From assembly GCA_024639185.1 (NCBI GenBank), contig JAHEIW010000018.1, forward strand, positions 1-52,948: 52,948 nt of DNA. Direction: 5' to 3'. The position numbers and the translations under genes are program-made. Below are positions 35,038-43,477 of the stretch, in pieces. Each line of letters begins with the position of its first letter. The stretch's first letter is position 1. The DNA is from Deltaproteobacteria bacterium (lineage in GTDB: Bacteria > Desulfobacterota > Desulfobacteria > Desulfobacterales > JAHEIW01). The notes under the pieces were generated by a model, which searched no databases, was not told the origin of the DNA, and saw only the letters and a list, made by a program, of their open reading frames with translations.

Positions 35038-36099
35038 ATGGCCGGTGAAAATTTGATCCATAGCGGAGATTATTCGGCCCGCCGGTATGCAGAGTTTTTT
35101 GATGGTCTTCCTGCACCGCTGTTTCGCACGACCATTGAGGGTAAGCTGGTATATTGCAATCAGGCGTTTGCCAATTTGCTGGGTTTTGACTCTGCAATGG
35201 ACCTTATCGATTATCCGGTCATTGAATTTTACCGCAACAAAAAGGATCGCGGACCGATCATTCACACCGTCATCCAAAGCGGTAGGGTTTTTGATCTGCC
35301 GGTGGCGCTCAAAAAAAAGGACGGGGCACCCATCTGGTGTGCGATCACCGCCAAAGCGATATTTGATGATGACGGTAATGCCATTCATCTTGACGGTGTC
35401 TTAAAGGAAATAACACCGGATATAGATTCTGATATCGATGTGCCTATAATCGAGGGGCCCGCGGGGGATCTTGAGCAGATCACTTTTGATTTCGATCTTC
35501 GCGGTGAGCTGATCAATGTTAACTCAGCTGCAGAAGCGTTTTTTGGTCTGCCCAAAGCAAAATTGTTGGGTAAATCGTTATCTGAATTTTTAGCGCCCGG
35601 CGACCGCGATCTATTCCTTATTTTTTTGGCTGATATTTTTAAAATCGGTCGCAGCGAGATCATTTTGTCCATTCTGGACGGCAGTTCAAAAGTGCACTAT
35701 CTAAAATGCCAGGCCTCTTTGATTAAAAATAATGGCCGTGCAAATCATGTTAAATGTATCACCAAAGATGTCACCAACACTATAAAGCAACAACGGCAAA
35801 AGGCGGATAGCCAAAAATTTCAGGGCGTTCTGGAAATGGCCGGTGGTGTTGCGCATCGTCTGAACCAGCCCCTGACCATCATAAATAACCAGATCAATGA
35901 AATATTGTCCGAACTTAAGCAGAATAAACGCCTGCATGGCAAAATTGTTAAGATTCACAATCAGATTAAGAAAATGAATGATATTACCGATAAATTAGGC
36001 AGGATTAAGAAGTACGAAGCGATGGATTATGTCGCCGGCATAAAAATCGTTGATATTGAAAAATCATCCTGGTCCCATGATGGCAAGGAAGACAGATGA
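35038..36099 (+). CDS. PAS-PAS-DHp protein lacking a kinase ATPase domain
   Basis: 353 residues. The first PAS domain is at about 14-125 (FRTTIEGKLVYCNQAFANLLGF). A second PAS lies at about 145-255 (FDFDLRGELINVNSAAEAFFGL). Then comes a histidine-kinase dimerisation helix with the H-box AGGVAHRLNQPLTIINN (His273), as in NtrB-class kinases. The protein ends at residue 353, with no N, G1, F or G2 boxes of the HATPase domain. So it can be phosphorylated or act as a dimeric phosphotransfer/docking unit but cannot bind ATP itself. It overlaps the receiver-protein gene by 4 bp, giving a natural phosphotransfer or docking partner. Confidence 0.85.
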   Translation: MAGENLIHSGDYSARRYAEFFDGLPAPLFRTTIEGKLVYCNQAFANLLGFDSAMDLIDYPVIEFYRNKKDRGPIIHTVIQSGRVFDLPVALKKKDGAPIWCAITAKAIFDDDGNAIHLDGVLKEITPDIDSDIDVPIIEGPAGDLEQITFDFDLRGELINVNSAAEAFFGLPKAKLLGKSLSEFLAPGDRDLFLIFLADIFKIGRSEIILSILDGSSKVHYLKCQASLIKNNGRANHVKCITKDVTNTIKQQRQKADSQKFQGVLEMAGGVAHRLNQPLTIINNQINEILSELKQNKRLHGKIVKIHNQIKKMNDITDKLGRIKKYEAMDYVAGIKIVDIEKSSWSHDGKEDR

Positions 36100-37139
36100 T
36101 TAAAAACGTTCTGCTGGTAGATGATGATACCGAGATGCTGCATGCCCTCAAGGCGGGCTTTAAGCGTTACCAGGAGTCTTTTGCTGTTTTGCTGGCTGAA
36201 GACGGTCTAAAGGCGCTGGAGGTTCTCAAACAAAATATTATCTCCCTGGTCGTGACCGATCTAAAAATGCCCAATATGGACGGTTTTGAGCTTTTGGCAC
36301 ATATCATGCAGCACTATCCGGACATTCCGGTCATTATTATCACCGGCTACAGTACGCCTGAAATGGAACAACTGGCGCGCGAGGGAGGCGCCGTCGGATA
36401 TATTGCCAAGCCGTTTTTAATTGAAAATTTAGCCCGTCAAATATTGACGACCTTAAGAAAGGAATCCGAGGGCGGCACGTTGCATAACATATCGTCCGGC
36501 ATGTTTTTGCAGCTGATCGAAATGGAGCAGAAAACCTGCACGATTCGATTGGAAGAAAAAACAGCTGGAAATAAGGGGATTCTTTTTTTCAGTGATGGTG
36601 AATTGTTTGATGCCAGGGCAGACAATATCCAGGGCGAAGCTGCAGCGCACGAAATTTTTTCATGGGATGCAGTCAATCTTTCCATTCAAAATGGCTGTGC
36701 CTTAAAGGAAAATAAAATTCAAACCGATTTGCAGCCGCTCATCCTGGAAGCCATGCGGCGCAAGGATGAGAGAACGCCGGGAAGCAAGCGCACTCAGGAT
36801 GAGGAAGAGCCCGAGGTTGTGCCTGAAGGCGTTATGGAGCAAATTGAATCCGCTCGCCCAACGCCGGCCGCTCGGCTCAACAAACTCAAAGCCAAAATCG
36901 AAGCAGAAATTGGACAGCAGTGCGGCCTGGAAGACCTGTATCAGGATTCGCTGTGGGACTACCGTGTCAGCCAGCTATCGAAAATCGGTGCCTTTTTCCA
37001 ATTGGGGAAATTTATGCTGGCCTATATGGATCGGGGTGATGCCCATGATTACATTCTCATGCCGGGCCAAAAAACCACAGTTGTCACGGTAGACCCCCGG
37101 TGTCCTCGAGATAAGATATTGCGGGTTATCAGCAATTAA
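36096..37139 (+). CDS. Response regulator: receiver plus PATAN domain
   Basis: 347 residues. The receiver (1-120) has the acidic cluster Asp9-Asp11, phosphoacceptor Asp55 in VVTDLKMPNMDG, Thr83 and Lys105 (IAKPF). A PATAN (DUF4388) domain follows at about 125-215 with IRLEEKTAGNKGILFFSDGELFDAR. The C-terminal part after a charged linker ends in a compact domain (LSKIGAFFQLGKF ... VVTVDPRCPRDKIL) with Roadblock-like strand spacing, not certain. Overlaps the ATPase-less kinase-like gene by ATGA. The receiver-PATAN combination occurs in pilus and polarity control in other phyla, which fits the pilus ATPase downstream. Confidence 0.88.
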   Translation: MIKNVLLVDDDTEMLHALKAGFKRYQESFAVLLAEDGLKALEVLKQNIISLVVTDLKMPNMDGFELLAHIMQHYPDIPVIIITGYSTPEMEQLAREGGAVGYIAKPFLIENLARQILTTLRKESEGGTLHNISSGMFLQLIEMEQKTCTIRLEEKTAGNKGILFFSDGELFDARADNIQGEAAAHEIFSWDAVNLSIQNGCALKENKIQTDLQPLILEAMRRKDERTPGSKRTQDEEEPEVVPEGVMEQIESARPTPAARLNKLKAKIEAEIGQQCGLEDLYQDSLWDYRVSQLSKIGAFFQLGKFMLAYMDRGDAHDYILMPGQKTTVVTVDPRCPRDKILRVISN

Positions 37140-37167
37140 CTATAATGATCGTTTTAAAATAAAAATA

Positions 37168-37515
37168 ATGCGCGAAATTTTCAATGATATACTCAATACC
37201 GATGGGGTAACCGGCGTCATGCTGTTCGCCGAAAACGGCGATGTGCTTTTCAAAGAGCTGTCGGCTACGATCAAACAAGCGCCTGAACGCCATGATTGGC
37301 GATTTTTAGTTGATTCTTTGGAAGGTATGCGTGAAACCGACCTGATTTTTGAAAGGGGTCGCATTTACATCCGCAAAACCGACATGGGCTTTTTGGTCGT
37401 ATTAATGGCGCTTTACGTTCCGATTGCGATGATTCGATTAAATTGCGATATTCTATTACCGGTGCTGCAGCCATCAAAGCCGAGTCGAAAATTTGGCCGA
37501 TTCTTTAAAAAATAG
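37168..37515 (+). CDS. Small Roadblock-like protein
   Basis: 115 residues. The start FNDILNTDGVTGVMLFAENGDVLFKEL matches the first helix-strand pair of Roadblock/LC7 proteins (compare the gene at 30114). Strands FERGRIYIRKTDMG and LVVLMALYVPIAMIRLNCDILLPVL complete a sandwich-like pattern. A second Roadblock protein beside a receiver-PATAN protein suggests heterodimer formation or a second GTPase partner. The ATG at 37168 has no strong ribosome-binding site. The gene ends 11 bp before a tandem 36-bp duplication. Confidence 0.65.
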   Translation: MREIFNDILNTDGVTGVMLFAENGDVLFKELSATIKQAPERHDWRFLVDSLEGMRETDLIFERGRIYIRKTDMGFLVVLMALYVPIAMIRLNCDILLPVLQPSKPSRKFGRFFKK

Positions 37516-37526
37516 ACCGAATCCGC

Positions 37527-37598
37527 TGTGTCGTGCCAATACAAATGAAAGGGTTTTTCAAATGTGTCGTGCCAATTCAAATGAAAGGGTTTTTCAAA
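37527..37598 (+). repeat. Tandem 36-bp duplication upstream of the PilB-like gene
   Basis: Units 37527-37562 and 37563-37598 differ at one base. Because 36 is a multiple of three, the repeat keeps frame in a short potential leader: ATG at 37545 to TAA at 37599-37601 encodes an 18-residue peptide with the repeat MKGFFK, whose stop abuts the ATG at 37602. The second copy supplies the GAAAGGG nearest to the start of the ATPase gene. Confidence 0.85.
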
Positions 37599-37601
37599 TA
37601 A

Positions 37602-39968
37602 ATGAATACTGACATTGAATCCAAAATCAACGAGGCCGAAGTTTGCCGTTCAATGGGGCTGTTTGAGGACTCGCTCAAAATTTACGAAAATATTCTCGGT
37701 AACGTGTCCGACCAGGATACCCAGACCCACGATACAATTCAAAAGCGCATTCGTTTGCTCAAACATGAAATCGACAGTGAAGAGCAAACAGCGCCCAAAG
37801 GGGTTTCGGCCGAAGACATCACCCTGCTGCGACAAAGTATGGCCAATCGAGGGGATATTCCTGCCATATTAGACAGTGCTTCAGCCTTTAAAGAAATGGG
37901 GTTGCACGGCGAGGCCCTTCCGGAATATGTTAAGTTATTAAAAGAGGATTATCCAAATAATAAGGTGATGCCTGAAATCAGCGAATGTCTCTTGAAACTG
38001 CATTCCCCCTCTAAGGCATCCGATAAGTTGAATAGTCTGATCAAACCGCTAAAGCTTGAGAAACAGAAATGGGCGGATATTTTGGTTCTTTTTGGCAAAG
38101 ATATGGAAAAGCGCGATCACCGTGAAGTGGCGCTTGACAACTACAGGGCGGCTCTCAAATTGAGTCCTGACAATACCGAAACTAAGGAACGGATGGACTC
38201 AGTTGCCGCCACGTTTACGACTGGCTCGAAATATGATTACCTACTACGGGAAAAACTGGTTACAACCGAGCAGTTGCAGCAGGCCTTCGGATTGGCCAAA
38301 AAGATGAACAGAAGTGTTGAATTTGTACTGATTGAACACAATAAAATCAATAAAGCGGCTATCGGTAAATCCTTTTCACTTTTCTATGACACCGCTTTTC
38401 GCGATTACGATCCTTCTTGCACAGTTCCAGTCGAACTGCTCTCCAATTTGAAGAAGGCTTTTTTGCTGAACGAGTGCTGGGTTCCTATGAGCTGGGACAA
38501 AGAAGGGTTGGAGATTCTGGTCGATAATCCACGGGATCTGAACAAAACCGATAACATAAGAGCGTTAATGAAGACCAGTCGCATTAATTTTACCGTCGCG
38601 ATCCGTGAAGATATTGAGCAGTACATAAAACTATTTTTTGATAGCGGACAGGCGGCCGCCGATGCGACTGCGGCGGAGACGACGCTTGATAACTTTGATA
38701 TAATTCCGGATGTCTCTTTTGAAGAAGAAGAGGAAGATGAAGAAGTCGATGAAGGATATGACGAGGCCTCGGGCAAGATCGTTAAGCTGGTGGACCAGAC
38801 GATTATTGCTGCTTACCGCAAAAATGCATCGGATATCCACATTGAGCCGTCATCGATTACCAAATCGACATCGGTGCGCTTCCGTCTGGATGGCGTCTGT
38901 CAGGAGTACCTCAAAGTCCCCAATTCCATGGCGCGCGGTATCGTATCCAGGGTTAAAATTATGTCAAATCTGGATATCGCCGAGCGGCGGCTGCCCCAGG
39001 ACGGAAAGATCAAATTCAAACGCAAAGGCGTACCCACGTTTGAACTCCGCGTGGCCACCCTGCCGACGCAAGGTGGATTCGAAGATGTGGTGCTCAGAAT
39101 TCTGGCCTCGGCCGGTGCGATGGAGCTAGACGATATGGGCATGACCGAGCGTAACACCAAAGTCATGAAACGCATCGTCGCCAAGCCCTACGGGCTTGTG
39201 CTGGCGGTGGGTCCCACCGGGTCGGGTAAAACTACATCGTTGCATTCGATTCTCGGCTACATCAACAAACCGGGCATTAAAATCTGGACAGCTGAAGATC
39301 CGATCGAAATTACCCAGGGTGGACTGCGGCAGGTAGAGGTCAAACCCAAAATCGGGCTGGATTTTGCCCGGGTGATGCGGGCATTCTTAAGGGCCGACCC
39401 GGACGTTATTATGATCGGGGAAATGCGGGATGAGGAGACAGCCTCCATCGGCATTGAGGCCTCTTTGACCGGCCACTTGGTTTTTTCGACCCTGCACACT
39501 AACAGCGCACCGGAAACCATCACCCGCCTGCTGGATATGGGGCTCAATCCCCTTAATTTTTCAGACGCCTTTCTGGGGGTGCTGGCTCAGCGGTTGACGC
39601 GTCGGTTATGCCAAGACTGTATAGAAGAATATCCGTTGACCAAAGACGAATTTGAGATGATCTACGTGGATTACGGCGAGAAATATTGGGCTCAAGCCGG
39701 TATCGACTATGATTCTGACACCACTCTCTACCGGGCAGTCGGGTGCGATGCTTGCTCTAACACCGGCTACCGTGGACGGATGGGTATCCACGAACTTATG
39801 GAAGGTACCCCCAAAATCAAATTGATGATCAAAAAGCAGGCCAGCACCGAAATGTTGTTTGCCCAGGCCATGAAGGAAGGCATGTCTACACTCCGTCAGG
39901 ATGGTATCATGAAGGTTTTTAAAGGCTATACTGACATGACTGAAGTGCGACGGGTGTGTATTAACTAA
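37602..39968 (+). CDS. PilB/GspE-type motor ATPase with TPR-like and MshEN-like N-terminal regions
   Basis: 788-residue hexameric motor ATPase of the type II secretion/type IV pilus class. An N-terminal TPR-like helical region covers about 1-200 (ILGNVSDQDTQ..., ALDNYRAALKLSPDN). An MshEN/GspE-N-like domain follows (about 208-355, LLREKLVTTEQLQQAFGLAKK). An acidic linker FEEEEEDEEVDEGYD sits near 365-385. The motor core carries Walker A GPTGSGKTT (about 537-545), the Asp box, the RADPDVIMIGEMRD Walker B region (about 597-610), the His box GHLVFSTLHTN and the tetra-cysteine zinc site (CQDC about 670-673, CDAC about 715-718). MshEN domains bind c-di-GMP in other ATPases. No pilin or PilC gene is adjacent. 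Confidence 0.95.
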   Translation: MNTDIESKINEAEVCRSMGLFEDSLKIYENILGNVSDQDTQTHDTIQKRIRLLKHEIDSEEQTAPKGVSAEDITLLRQSMANRGDIPAILDSASAFKEMGLHGEALPEYVKLLKEDYPNNKVMPEISECLLKLHSPSKASDKLNSLIKPLKLEKQKWADILVLFGKDMEKRDHREVALDNYRAALKLSPDNTETKERMDSVAATFTTGSKYDYLLREKLVTTEQLQQAFGLAKKMNRSVEFVLIEHNKINKAAIGKSFSLFYDTAFRDYDPSCTVPVELLSNLKKAFLLNECWVPMSWDKEGLEILVDNPRDLNKTDNIRALMKTSRINFTVAIREDIEQYIKLFFDSGQAAADATAAETTLDNFDIIPDVSFEEEEEDEEVDEGYDEASGKIVKLVDQTIIAAYRKNASDIHIEPSSITKSTSVRFRLDGVCQEYLKVPNSMARGIVSRVKIMSNLDIAERRLPQDGKIKFKRKGVPTFELRVATLPTQGGFEDVVLRILASAGAMELDDMGMTERNTKVMKRIVAKPYGLVLAVGPTGSGKTTSLHSILGYINKPGIKIWTAEDPIEITQGGLRQVEVKPKIGLDFARVMRAFLRADPDVIMIGEMRDEETASIGIEASLTGHLVFSTLHTNSAPETITRLLDMGLNPLNFSDAFLGVLAQRLTRRLCQDCIEEYPLTKDEFEMIYVDYGEKYWAQAGIDYDSDTTLYRAVGCDACSNTGYRGRMGIHELMEGTPKIKLMIKKQASTEMLFAQAMKEGMSTLRQDGIMKVFKGYTDMTEVRRVCIN

Positions 39969-39969
39969 C

Positions 39970-40025
39970 AGGTTCCAGGTTCAGGGTTCTGAGTTCCGCG
40001 GTCTGGGTTCAAGGTTCTCTGAATT
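39970..40025. repeat. Degenerate 7-bp tandem array (element F)
   Basis: Eight 7-mers in strict register: AGGTTCC, AGGTTCA, GGGTTCT, GAGTTCC, GCGGTCT, GGGTTCA, AGGTTCT, CTGAATT. Single arm; no inverted partner in the same gap. It begins 1 bp after the PilB-like stop codon. Confidence 0.85.
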
Positions 40026-40083
40026 TAGAAATGAAACCATCCAGCTTTCATTTTAAAATTACCGCATACAATCCCTATTTTTG

Positions 40084-40752
40084 ATGGAAATTGGTTCCCG
40101 CCAGTGGCAAAACCTTATCATTAATGGCGCCCAAGAGTTGGACATCACCATCGATGAGCGCATTTGCGCTGCATTTGCAGCCCATGCTGCCGAATTATTC
40201 CATTGGAATCGCAAATTTAATCTGACCGCCATCTCCGATGCCCGCGGAATCGCCATAAGGCATTTTTTGGACTCGCTGGCCGCAGCCAAATTCGTGCCTG
40301 ATAGGTCCAGAATGCTCGATATCGGCTCCGGAGGCGGTTTTCCGGGTATTCCGCTCAAAATCGTAAAGTCTTCTCTGTCCGTTTTTTTAATTGACGGTAC
40401 GCGCAAAAAGGTCAATTTCTTAAAACATATGATCCGCTTGCTGGACCTTGATCAATGTGAAGCCCTGCACATCCGCGCTGAAAATTTTGCACATCATACT
40501 GAGTTTGCCAATTCGTTTGATGTCATTATCAGCCGGGCGTTATCGGATTTGACATCTTTTGTAAAAGCGGCGACACCTTTGCTGGCCAGGCACGGGAGAA
40601 TTGTGGCTTTGAAAGGGCAGGTCGATCAAAAAGAGTTGGCGGCTTTGCGCGCAAATATGCCGCCCCATCAATTTGTGCCGCAGGTCCAACTCTACCGCCT
40701 GCCTTCCGACCCCCATCGGCGATCGATTGTCATTCTAAAGTCACTTGACTGA
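40084..40752 (+). CDS. rsmG: 16S rRNA (guanine-527-N7) methyltransferase
   Basis: S-adenosylmethionine-dependent methyltransferase modifying G527 in the decoding-centre region of 16S rRNA; loss gives streptomycin resistance in other bacteria. 222 residues from the ATG at 40084. Seen: FNLTAISDARGIAIRHFLDSLA, the SAM loop MLDIGSGGGFPGIPL, LIDGTRKKVNFLK and VIISRALSDLTSF. It is not beside mnmG or parAB, where it often sits. Followed by convergent purF-like gene. Confidence 0.95.
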   Translation: MEIGSRQWQNLIINGAQELDITIDERICAAFAAHAAELFHWNRKFNLTAISDARGIAIRHFLDSLAAAKFVPDRSRMLDIGSGGGFPGIPLKIVKSSLSVFLIDGTRKKVNFLKHMIRLLDLDQCEALHIRAENFAHHTEFANSFDVIISRALSDLTSFVKAATPLLARHGRIVALKGQVDQKELAALRANMPPHQFVPQVQLYRLPSDPHRRSIVILKSLD

Positions 40753-40799
40753 AAAAGCACGCGCGGCTGTAACTCCCGATTCAGATATCATGTCAGTCT

Positions 40800-42203
40800 T
40801 TAGAAATAACTGCTGGCATCCCAGCAATGAGTGCACAGCTGTTCCTTGGGGATGCCAATAGCTGCAACGAGATCTTCCAGTTTCTGGTACTGCAGGGAGG
40901 TCAGTTGCAATCGCTGGCGGATTTGATCGACCATCGCCAGGTTTTTCTCCGATCCGGCTGTGGCATAGTCGGCTAGATACTTATCCTCTGCACCTTCCAG
41001 TGCGGAGATGGCCTTGCGGCCAGCCAAATCCAGCGTTGAGCGTGATGTTGAAAAGTTCAAGAAATCACAAGAATAAATAAGGGTAGGGCAGGCCGGTCGC
41101 ATGTGAACTTCTTTGGCACCGTACTCGTATAGAATTTGAATGGTGTCCTGCAGCTGGGTGCCGCGGACGATCGAGTCCTCGCAGAAAAGAATTCTGCGGT
41201 TCTCGATCAGCTCTTTGATGGGGATCAGTTTCATTTTGGCGACCAGATCCCGGATGCTCTGATTCTGGGGCATAAAGCTGCGGGGCCAGGTCGGCGTGTA
41301 CTTAACAAAAGGTCTGACATAAGGGATATTCTTTTCGTGGGCGTACCCGATGGCATGTCCGATACCGGAATCGGGGATACCGGCAACAAAGTCGATGTCG
41401 ACGCTGTCATTTTGGGCCAGGAGCCTGCCGCAACGGTTGCGGGTGGCTTCCACATTGATGCCCTCGTAGCTGGTCGCCGGATAACCGTAGTAAACCCACA
41501 GAAAAGCACAGACCTGCATCTGCTCCTGTGGTGGTTTTCTTTGCTCGATGCCTTCGGCTGTTATTAAGGCAATCTCACCGGGGCCCAGATTTTTTTCCAT
41601 CGTATAGCCCAGGTTGGGAAAGGCACAGGATTCCGAGGACGCCACATAAGCCCCTTCTTTTTTGCCGATCACAACCGGTGTGCGTCCCAATTTGTCGCGC
41701 GCGGCGTAGATACCATCTTCGGTGAGCAAAAGCATCGAGCAGGAGCCTTTGATGGCATTCTGGGCATTCTGGATACCGTCTTCGAAGGATTCGGCCTCAC
41801 TGACCAACATGGCCACCAGTTCGGTTGGACTGGTGGCACCGCCGCTCATTTCTGAAAAATGCCGTTTACTTTGAAGCGCCCTGGCGGCCAGCGTTTCGAT
41901 GTTGTTAATTTTGCTGACCGTTACAATCGCAAAGGTTCCCAGGCGGGAGCCGATAATCAGTGGTTGCGGGTCATGGTCGCTAATAACGCCGATGCCTTGG
42001 TGACCATGCAGTTTTGGCAGATCTGACTCGAATTTAGATCTGAAATAATCATTTTCGATGTTGTGGATCGATCGTGAAAAATCTTTTGAATTAAGCACGG
42101 CCAGACCGCCGCGTTTGGTGCCGAGGTGGGAGTGATAATCAGTGCCGTAAAATAAATCACTCAAACAGTCATTTTTGGACGCACAACCAAACAATCCTCC
42201 CAT
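40800..42203 (-). CDS. PurF-like amidophosphoribosyltransferase lacking the N-terminal catalytic Cys
   Basis: 467 residues from the Met at 42203 (AGGAG is 8-9 bases upstream; the alternative two codons earlier is too close). It has a full class-II glutaminase domain pattern (SHLGTKRGGLAV, RLGTFAIVTVSKI) and a phosphoribosyltransferase domain with the PRPP loop ILFCEDSIVRGTQ. The protein starts MGGLFG, so after Met removal residue 1 is Gly where PurF enzymes have the nucleophilic Cys of CG(I/V)FG. Cys8 and Cys14 are not in that position. Such Cys-less relatives form a known paralogous subgroup; ammonia use or a regulatory role is possible. Cysteines near the C-terminus (CPTLIYSC, LCTHC) could bind a cluster. 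Confidence 0.85.
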   Translation of the reverse strand: MGGLFGCASKNDCLSDLFYGTDYHSHLGTKRGGLAVLNSKDFSRSIHNIENDYFRSKFESDLPKLHGHQGIGVISDHDPQPLIIGSRLGTFAIVTVSKINNIETLAARALQSKRHFSEMSGGATSPTELVAMLVSEAESFEDGIQNAQNAIKGSCSMLLLTEDGIYAARDKLGRTPVVIGKKEGAYVASSESCAFPNLGYTMEKNLGPGEIALITAEGIEQRKPPQEQMQVCAFLWVYYGYPATSYEGINVEATRNRCGRLLAQNDSVDIDFVAGIPDSGIGHAIGYAHEKNIPYVRPFVKYTPTWPRSFMPQNQSIRDLVAKMKLIPIKELIENRRILFCEDSIVRGTQLQDTIQILYEYGAKEVHMRPACPTLIYSCDFLNFSTSRSTLDLAGRKAISALEGAEDKYLADYATAGSEKNLAMVDQIRQRLQLTSLQYQKLEDLVAAIGIPKEQLCTHCWDASSYF

Positions 42204-42228
42204 ATTCATGGTCTCCTTTCAGATGATG

Positions 42229-42717
42229 TCAGCGCTTCAGGCGGATGAATTCTACGCTCAGGTCTGCGCCTTTGATGCGAATTATGGCAGCCGATCCCGG
42301 TTGACCGAATTTGGGATATGACGCGCTTCCGGGGTTGACATACGTTATCCCATTTTTTTCAAAGACATCCGGGCGGTGCGTATGACCGCTGATGACGGCC
42401 TTAATCCCTCCTTTTTGCGGTTGTTCATTTAGGCGGCTAGCAATATGCGTCACCGCCAGCGTAATTTGGCCGATCTCAATGATTTCAGTTGCCGGCAACT
42501 GGCTGGCCCAGTTTCCAAAATCCATATTGCCGCGCACAGCCAGAATCGGTGCAATTTTTTCCAGCTCAGCTAAAACTGTTTCATCGCCGATGTCACCGGC
42601 ATGAATGATAAGGTCAACCGTCTTGAAGGCCTTCGCAACGGCTAACGGCAGGTGACCGTGGGTGTCGGATATTACACCAATTAAATATGACTCAGCAGGG
42701 TCTAATTTTATGAGCAT
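42229..42717 (-). CDS. YfcE/MJ0936-type metallophosphoesterase
   Basis: 162 residues of the small calcineurin-like phosphoesterase family. The metal motifs are VISDTHGH (15-22), HAGDIGD (about 39-45), VRGNMD, the THI replacing the usual GxH, and SGHTHRPDVF (about 109-118), with final NPGSASYPKFG. Members act on cyclic nucleotides or phosphodiesters in vitro. The gene is downstream of the purF-like gene on the minus strand (transcribed first, 25-bp gap), so the two are probably co-transcribed. Substrate unknown. Confidence 0.9.
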   Translation of the reverse strand: MLIKLDPAESYLIGVISDTHGHLPLAVAKAFKTVDLIIHAGDIGDETVLAELEKIAPILAVRGNMDFGNWASQLPATEIIEIGQITLAVTHIASRLNEQPQKGGIKAVISGHTHRPDVFEKNGITYVNPGSASYPKFGQPGSAAIIRIKGADLSVEFIRLKR

Positions 42718-43039
42718 TCTGGGATTCCGTATCTATCGCATTCACTGTGTTGACTGCTATTATGCAGTCACAGTTTGGAGCCGACATGCTGAATCGGTGT
42801 TTTAGGCCAGGCGAGATCCGTTGGGAACCTTTTGCTGGGGTTCTGCCAGGAAATCGGTTTCATCGGATTAAACCTTTCGGGTGACCCGGGTACAACGGCG
42901 TCCATAACCCATCAGGCTGCACAAGATTGGAGCCGTTGCCGCAGGAAATTGAGTTTTACGGGAACTGCAAACCGGATGTCAAGGGGATTTCACATACCGC
43001 CGTTTTATCCGACCGCCGGGTGCTCTCTGTGGCAGGAAT
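42718..43039. other. Non-coding stretch between phosphoesterase and arfB
   Basis: 322 bp. Short open frames exist on the plus strand but none shows a recognisable pattern or ribosome-binding site. No repeat or hairpin with T-run found. Confidence 0.4.
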
Positions 43040-43468
43040 TCATGAATCCTCAGGGATTTTTACCTCGTGGCGACGACGCTTGGTTTCGCTGCGCTTTTTT
43101 TTAGCCGATAAGCGACGTTCTTTGGCGGCCCGGGATGGTCTGGTTTTTCGTCGGGGTTTGGGTTTGACGGCTGCCTGGCGGATCAGCGCAACCAATCTCT
43201 CAATCGCGTCCTTGCGGTTTTTATCTTGGCTCCTGTAACGGTTGGCCTTGATGATCAGGATGCCCTCTTCGGTCATCTTCCTGCCGGCAATGCGGCGCAG
43301 GCGATCCCGAATGTCTTCAGATAAAGCATCGGATTGCATGACGTTGAAACGCAACATCGCAGCCGTGGACACTTTATTTACATTCTGACCGCCCGGTCCA
43401 GAGGAGCGAACAAATTCCAGCTGAATATCGGATTCATCGATAAATAATGTGTCGGTTATGCGTATCAT
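43040..43468 (-). CDS. arfB: Ribosome-rescue peptidyl-tRNA hydrolase ArfB (YaeJ)
   Basis: Release-factor-like protein that frees stalled ribosomes without a stop codon. 142 residues from the ATG at 43468 (a GTG three codons upstream is possible). The GGQ hydrolysis motif lies in RSSGPGGQNVNKVST, followed by the helical domain and the long basic C-terminal tail (KPKPRRKTRPSRAAKERR) that inserts into the empty mRNA channel. The tail here is longer than the usual YaeJ tail. Isolated gene on the minus strand. Confidence 0.93.
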   Translation of the reverse strand: MIRITDTLFIDESDIQLEFVRSSGPGGQNVNKVSTAAMLRFNVMQSDALSEDIRDRLRRIAGRKMTEEGILIIKANRYRSQDKNRKDAIERLVALIRQAAVKPKPRRKTRPSRAAKERRLSAKKKRSETKRRRHEVKIPEDS

Positions 43469-43477
43469 CAGTGCCAC

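Noticed and set aside
42832-43104. A plus-strand open frame between the phosphoesterase and arfB
   Set aside because: No ribosome-binding site and no recognisable pattern; it runs into the arfB coding sequence on the other strand.
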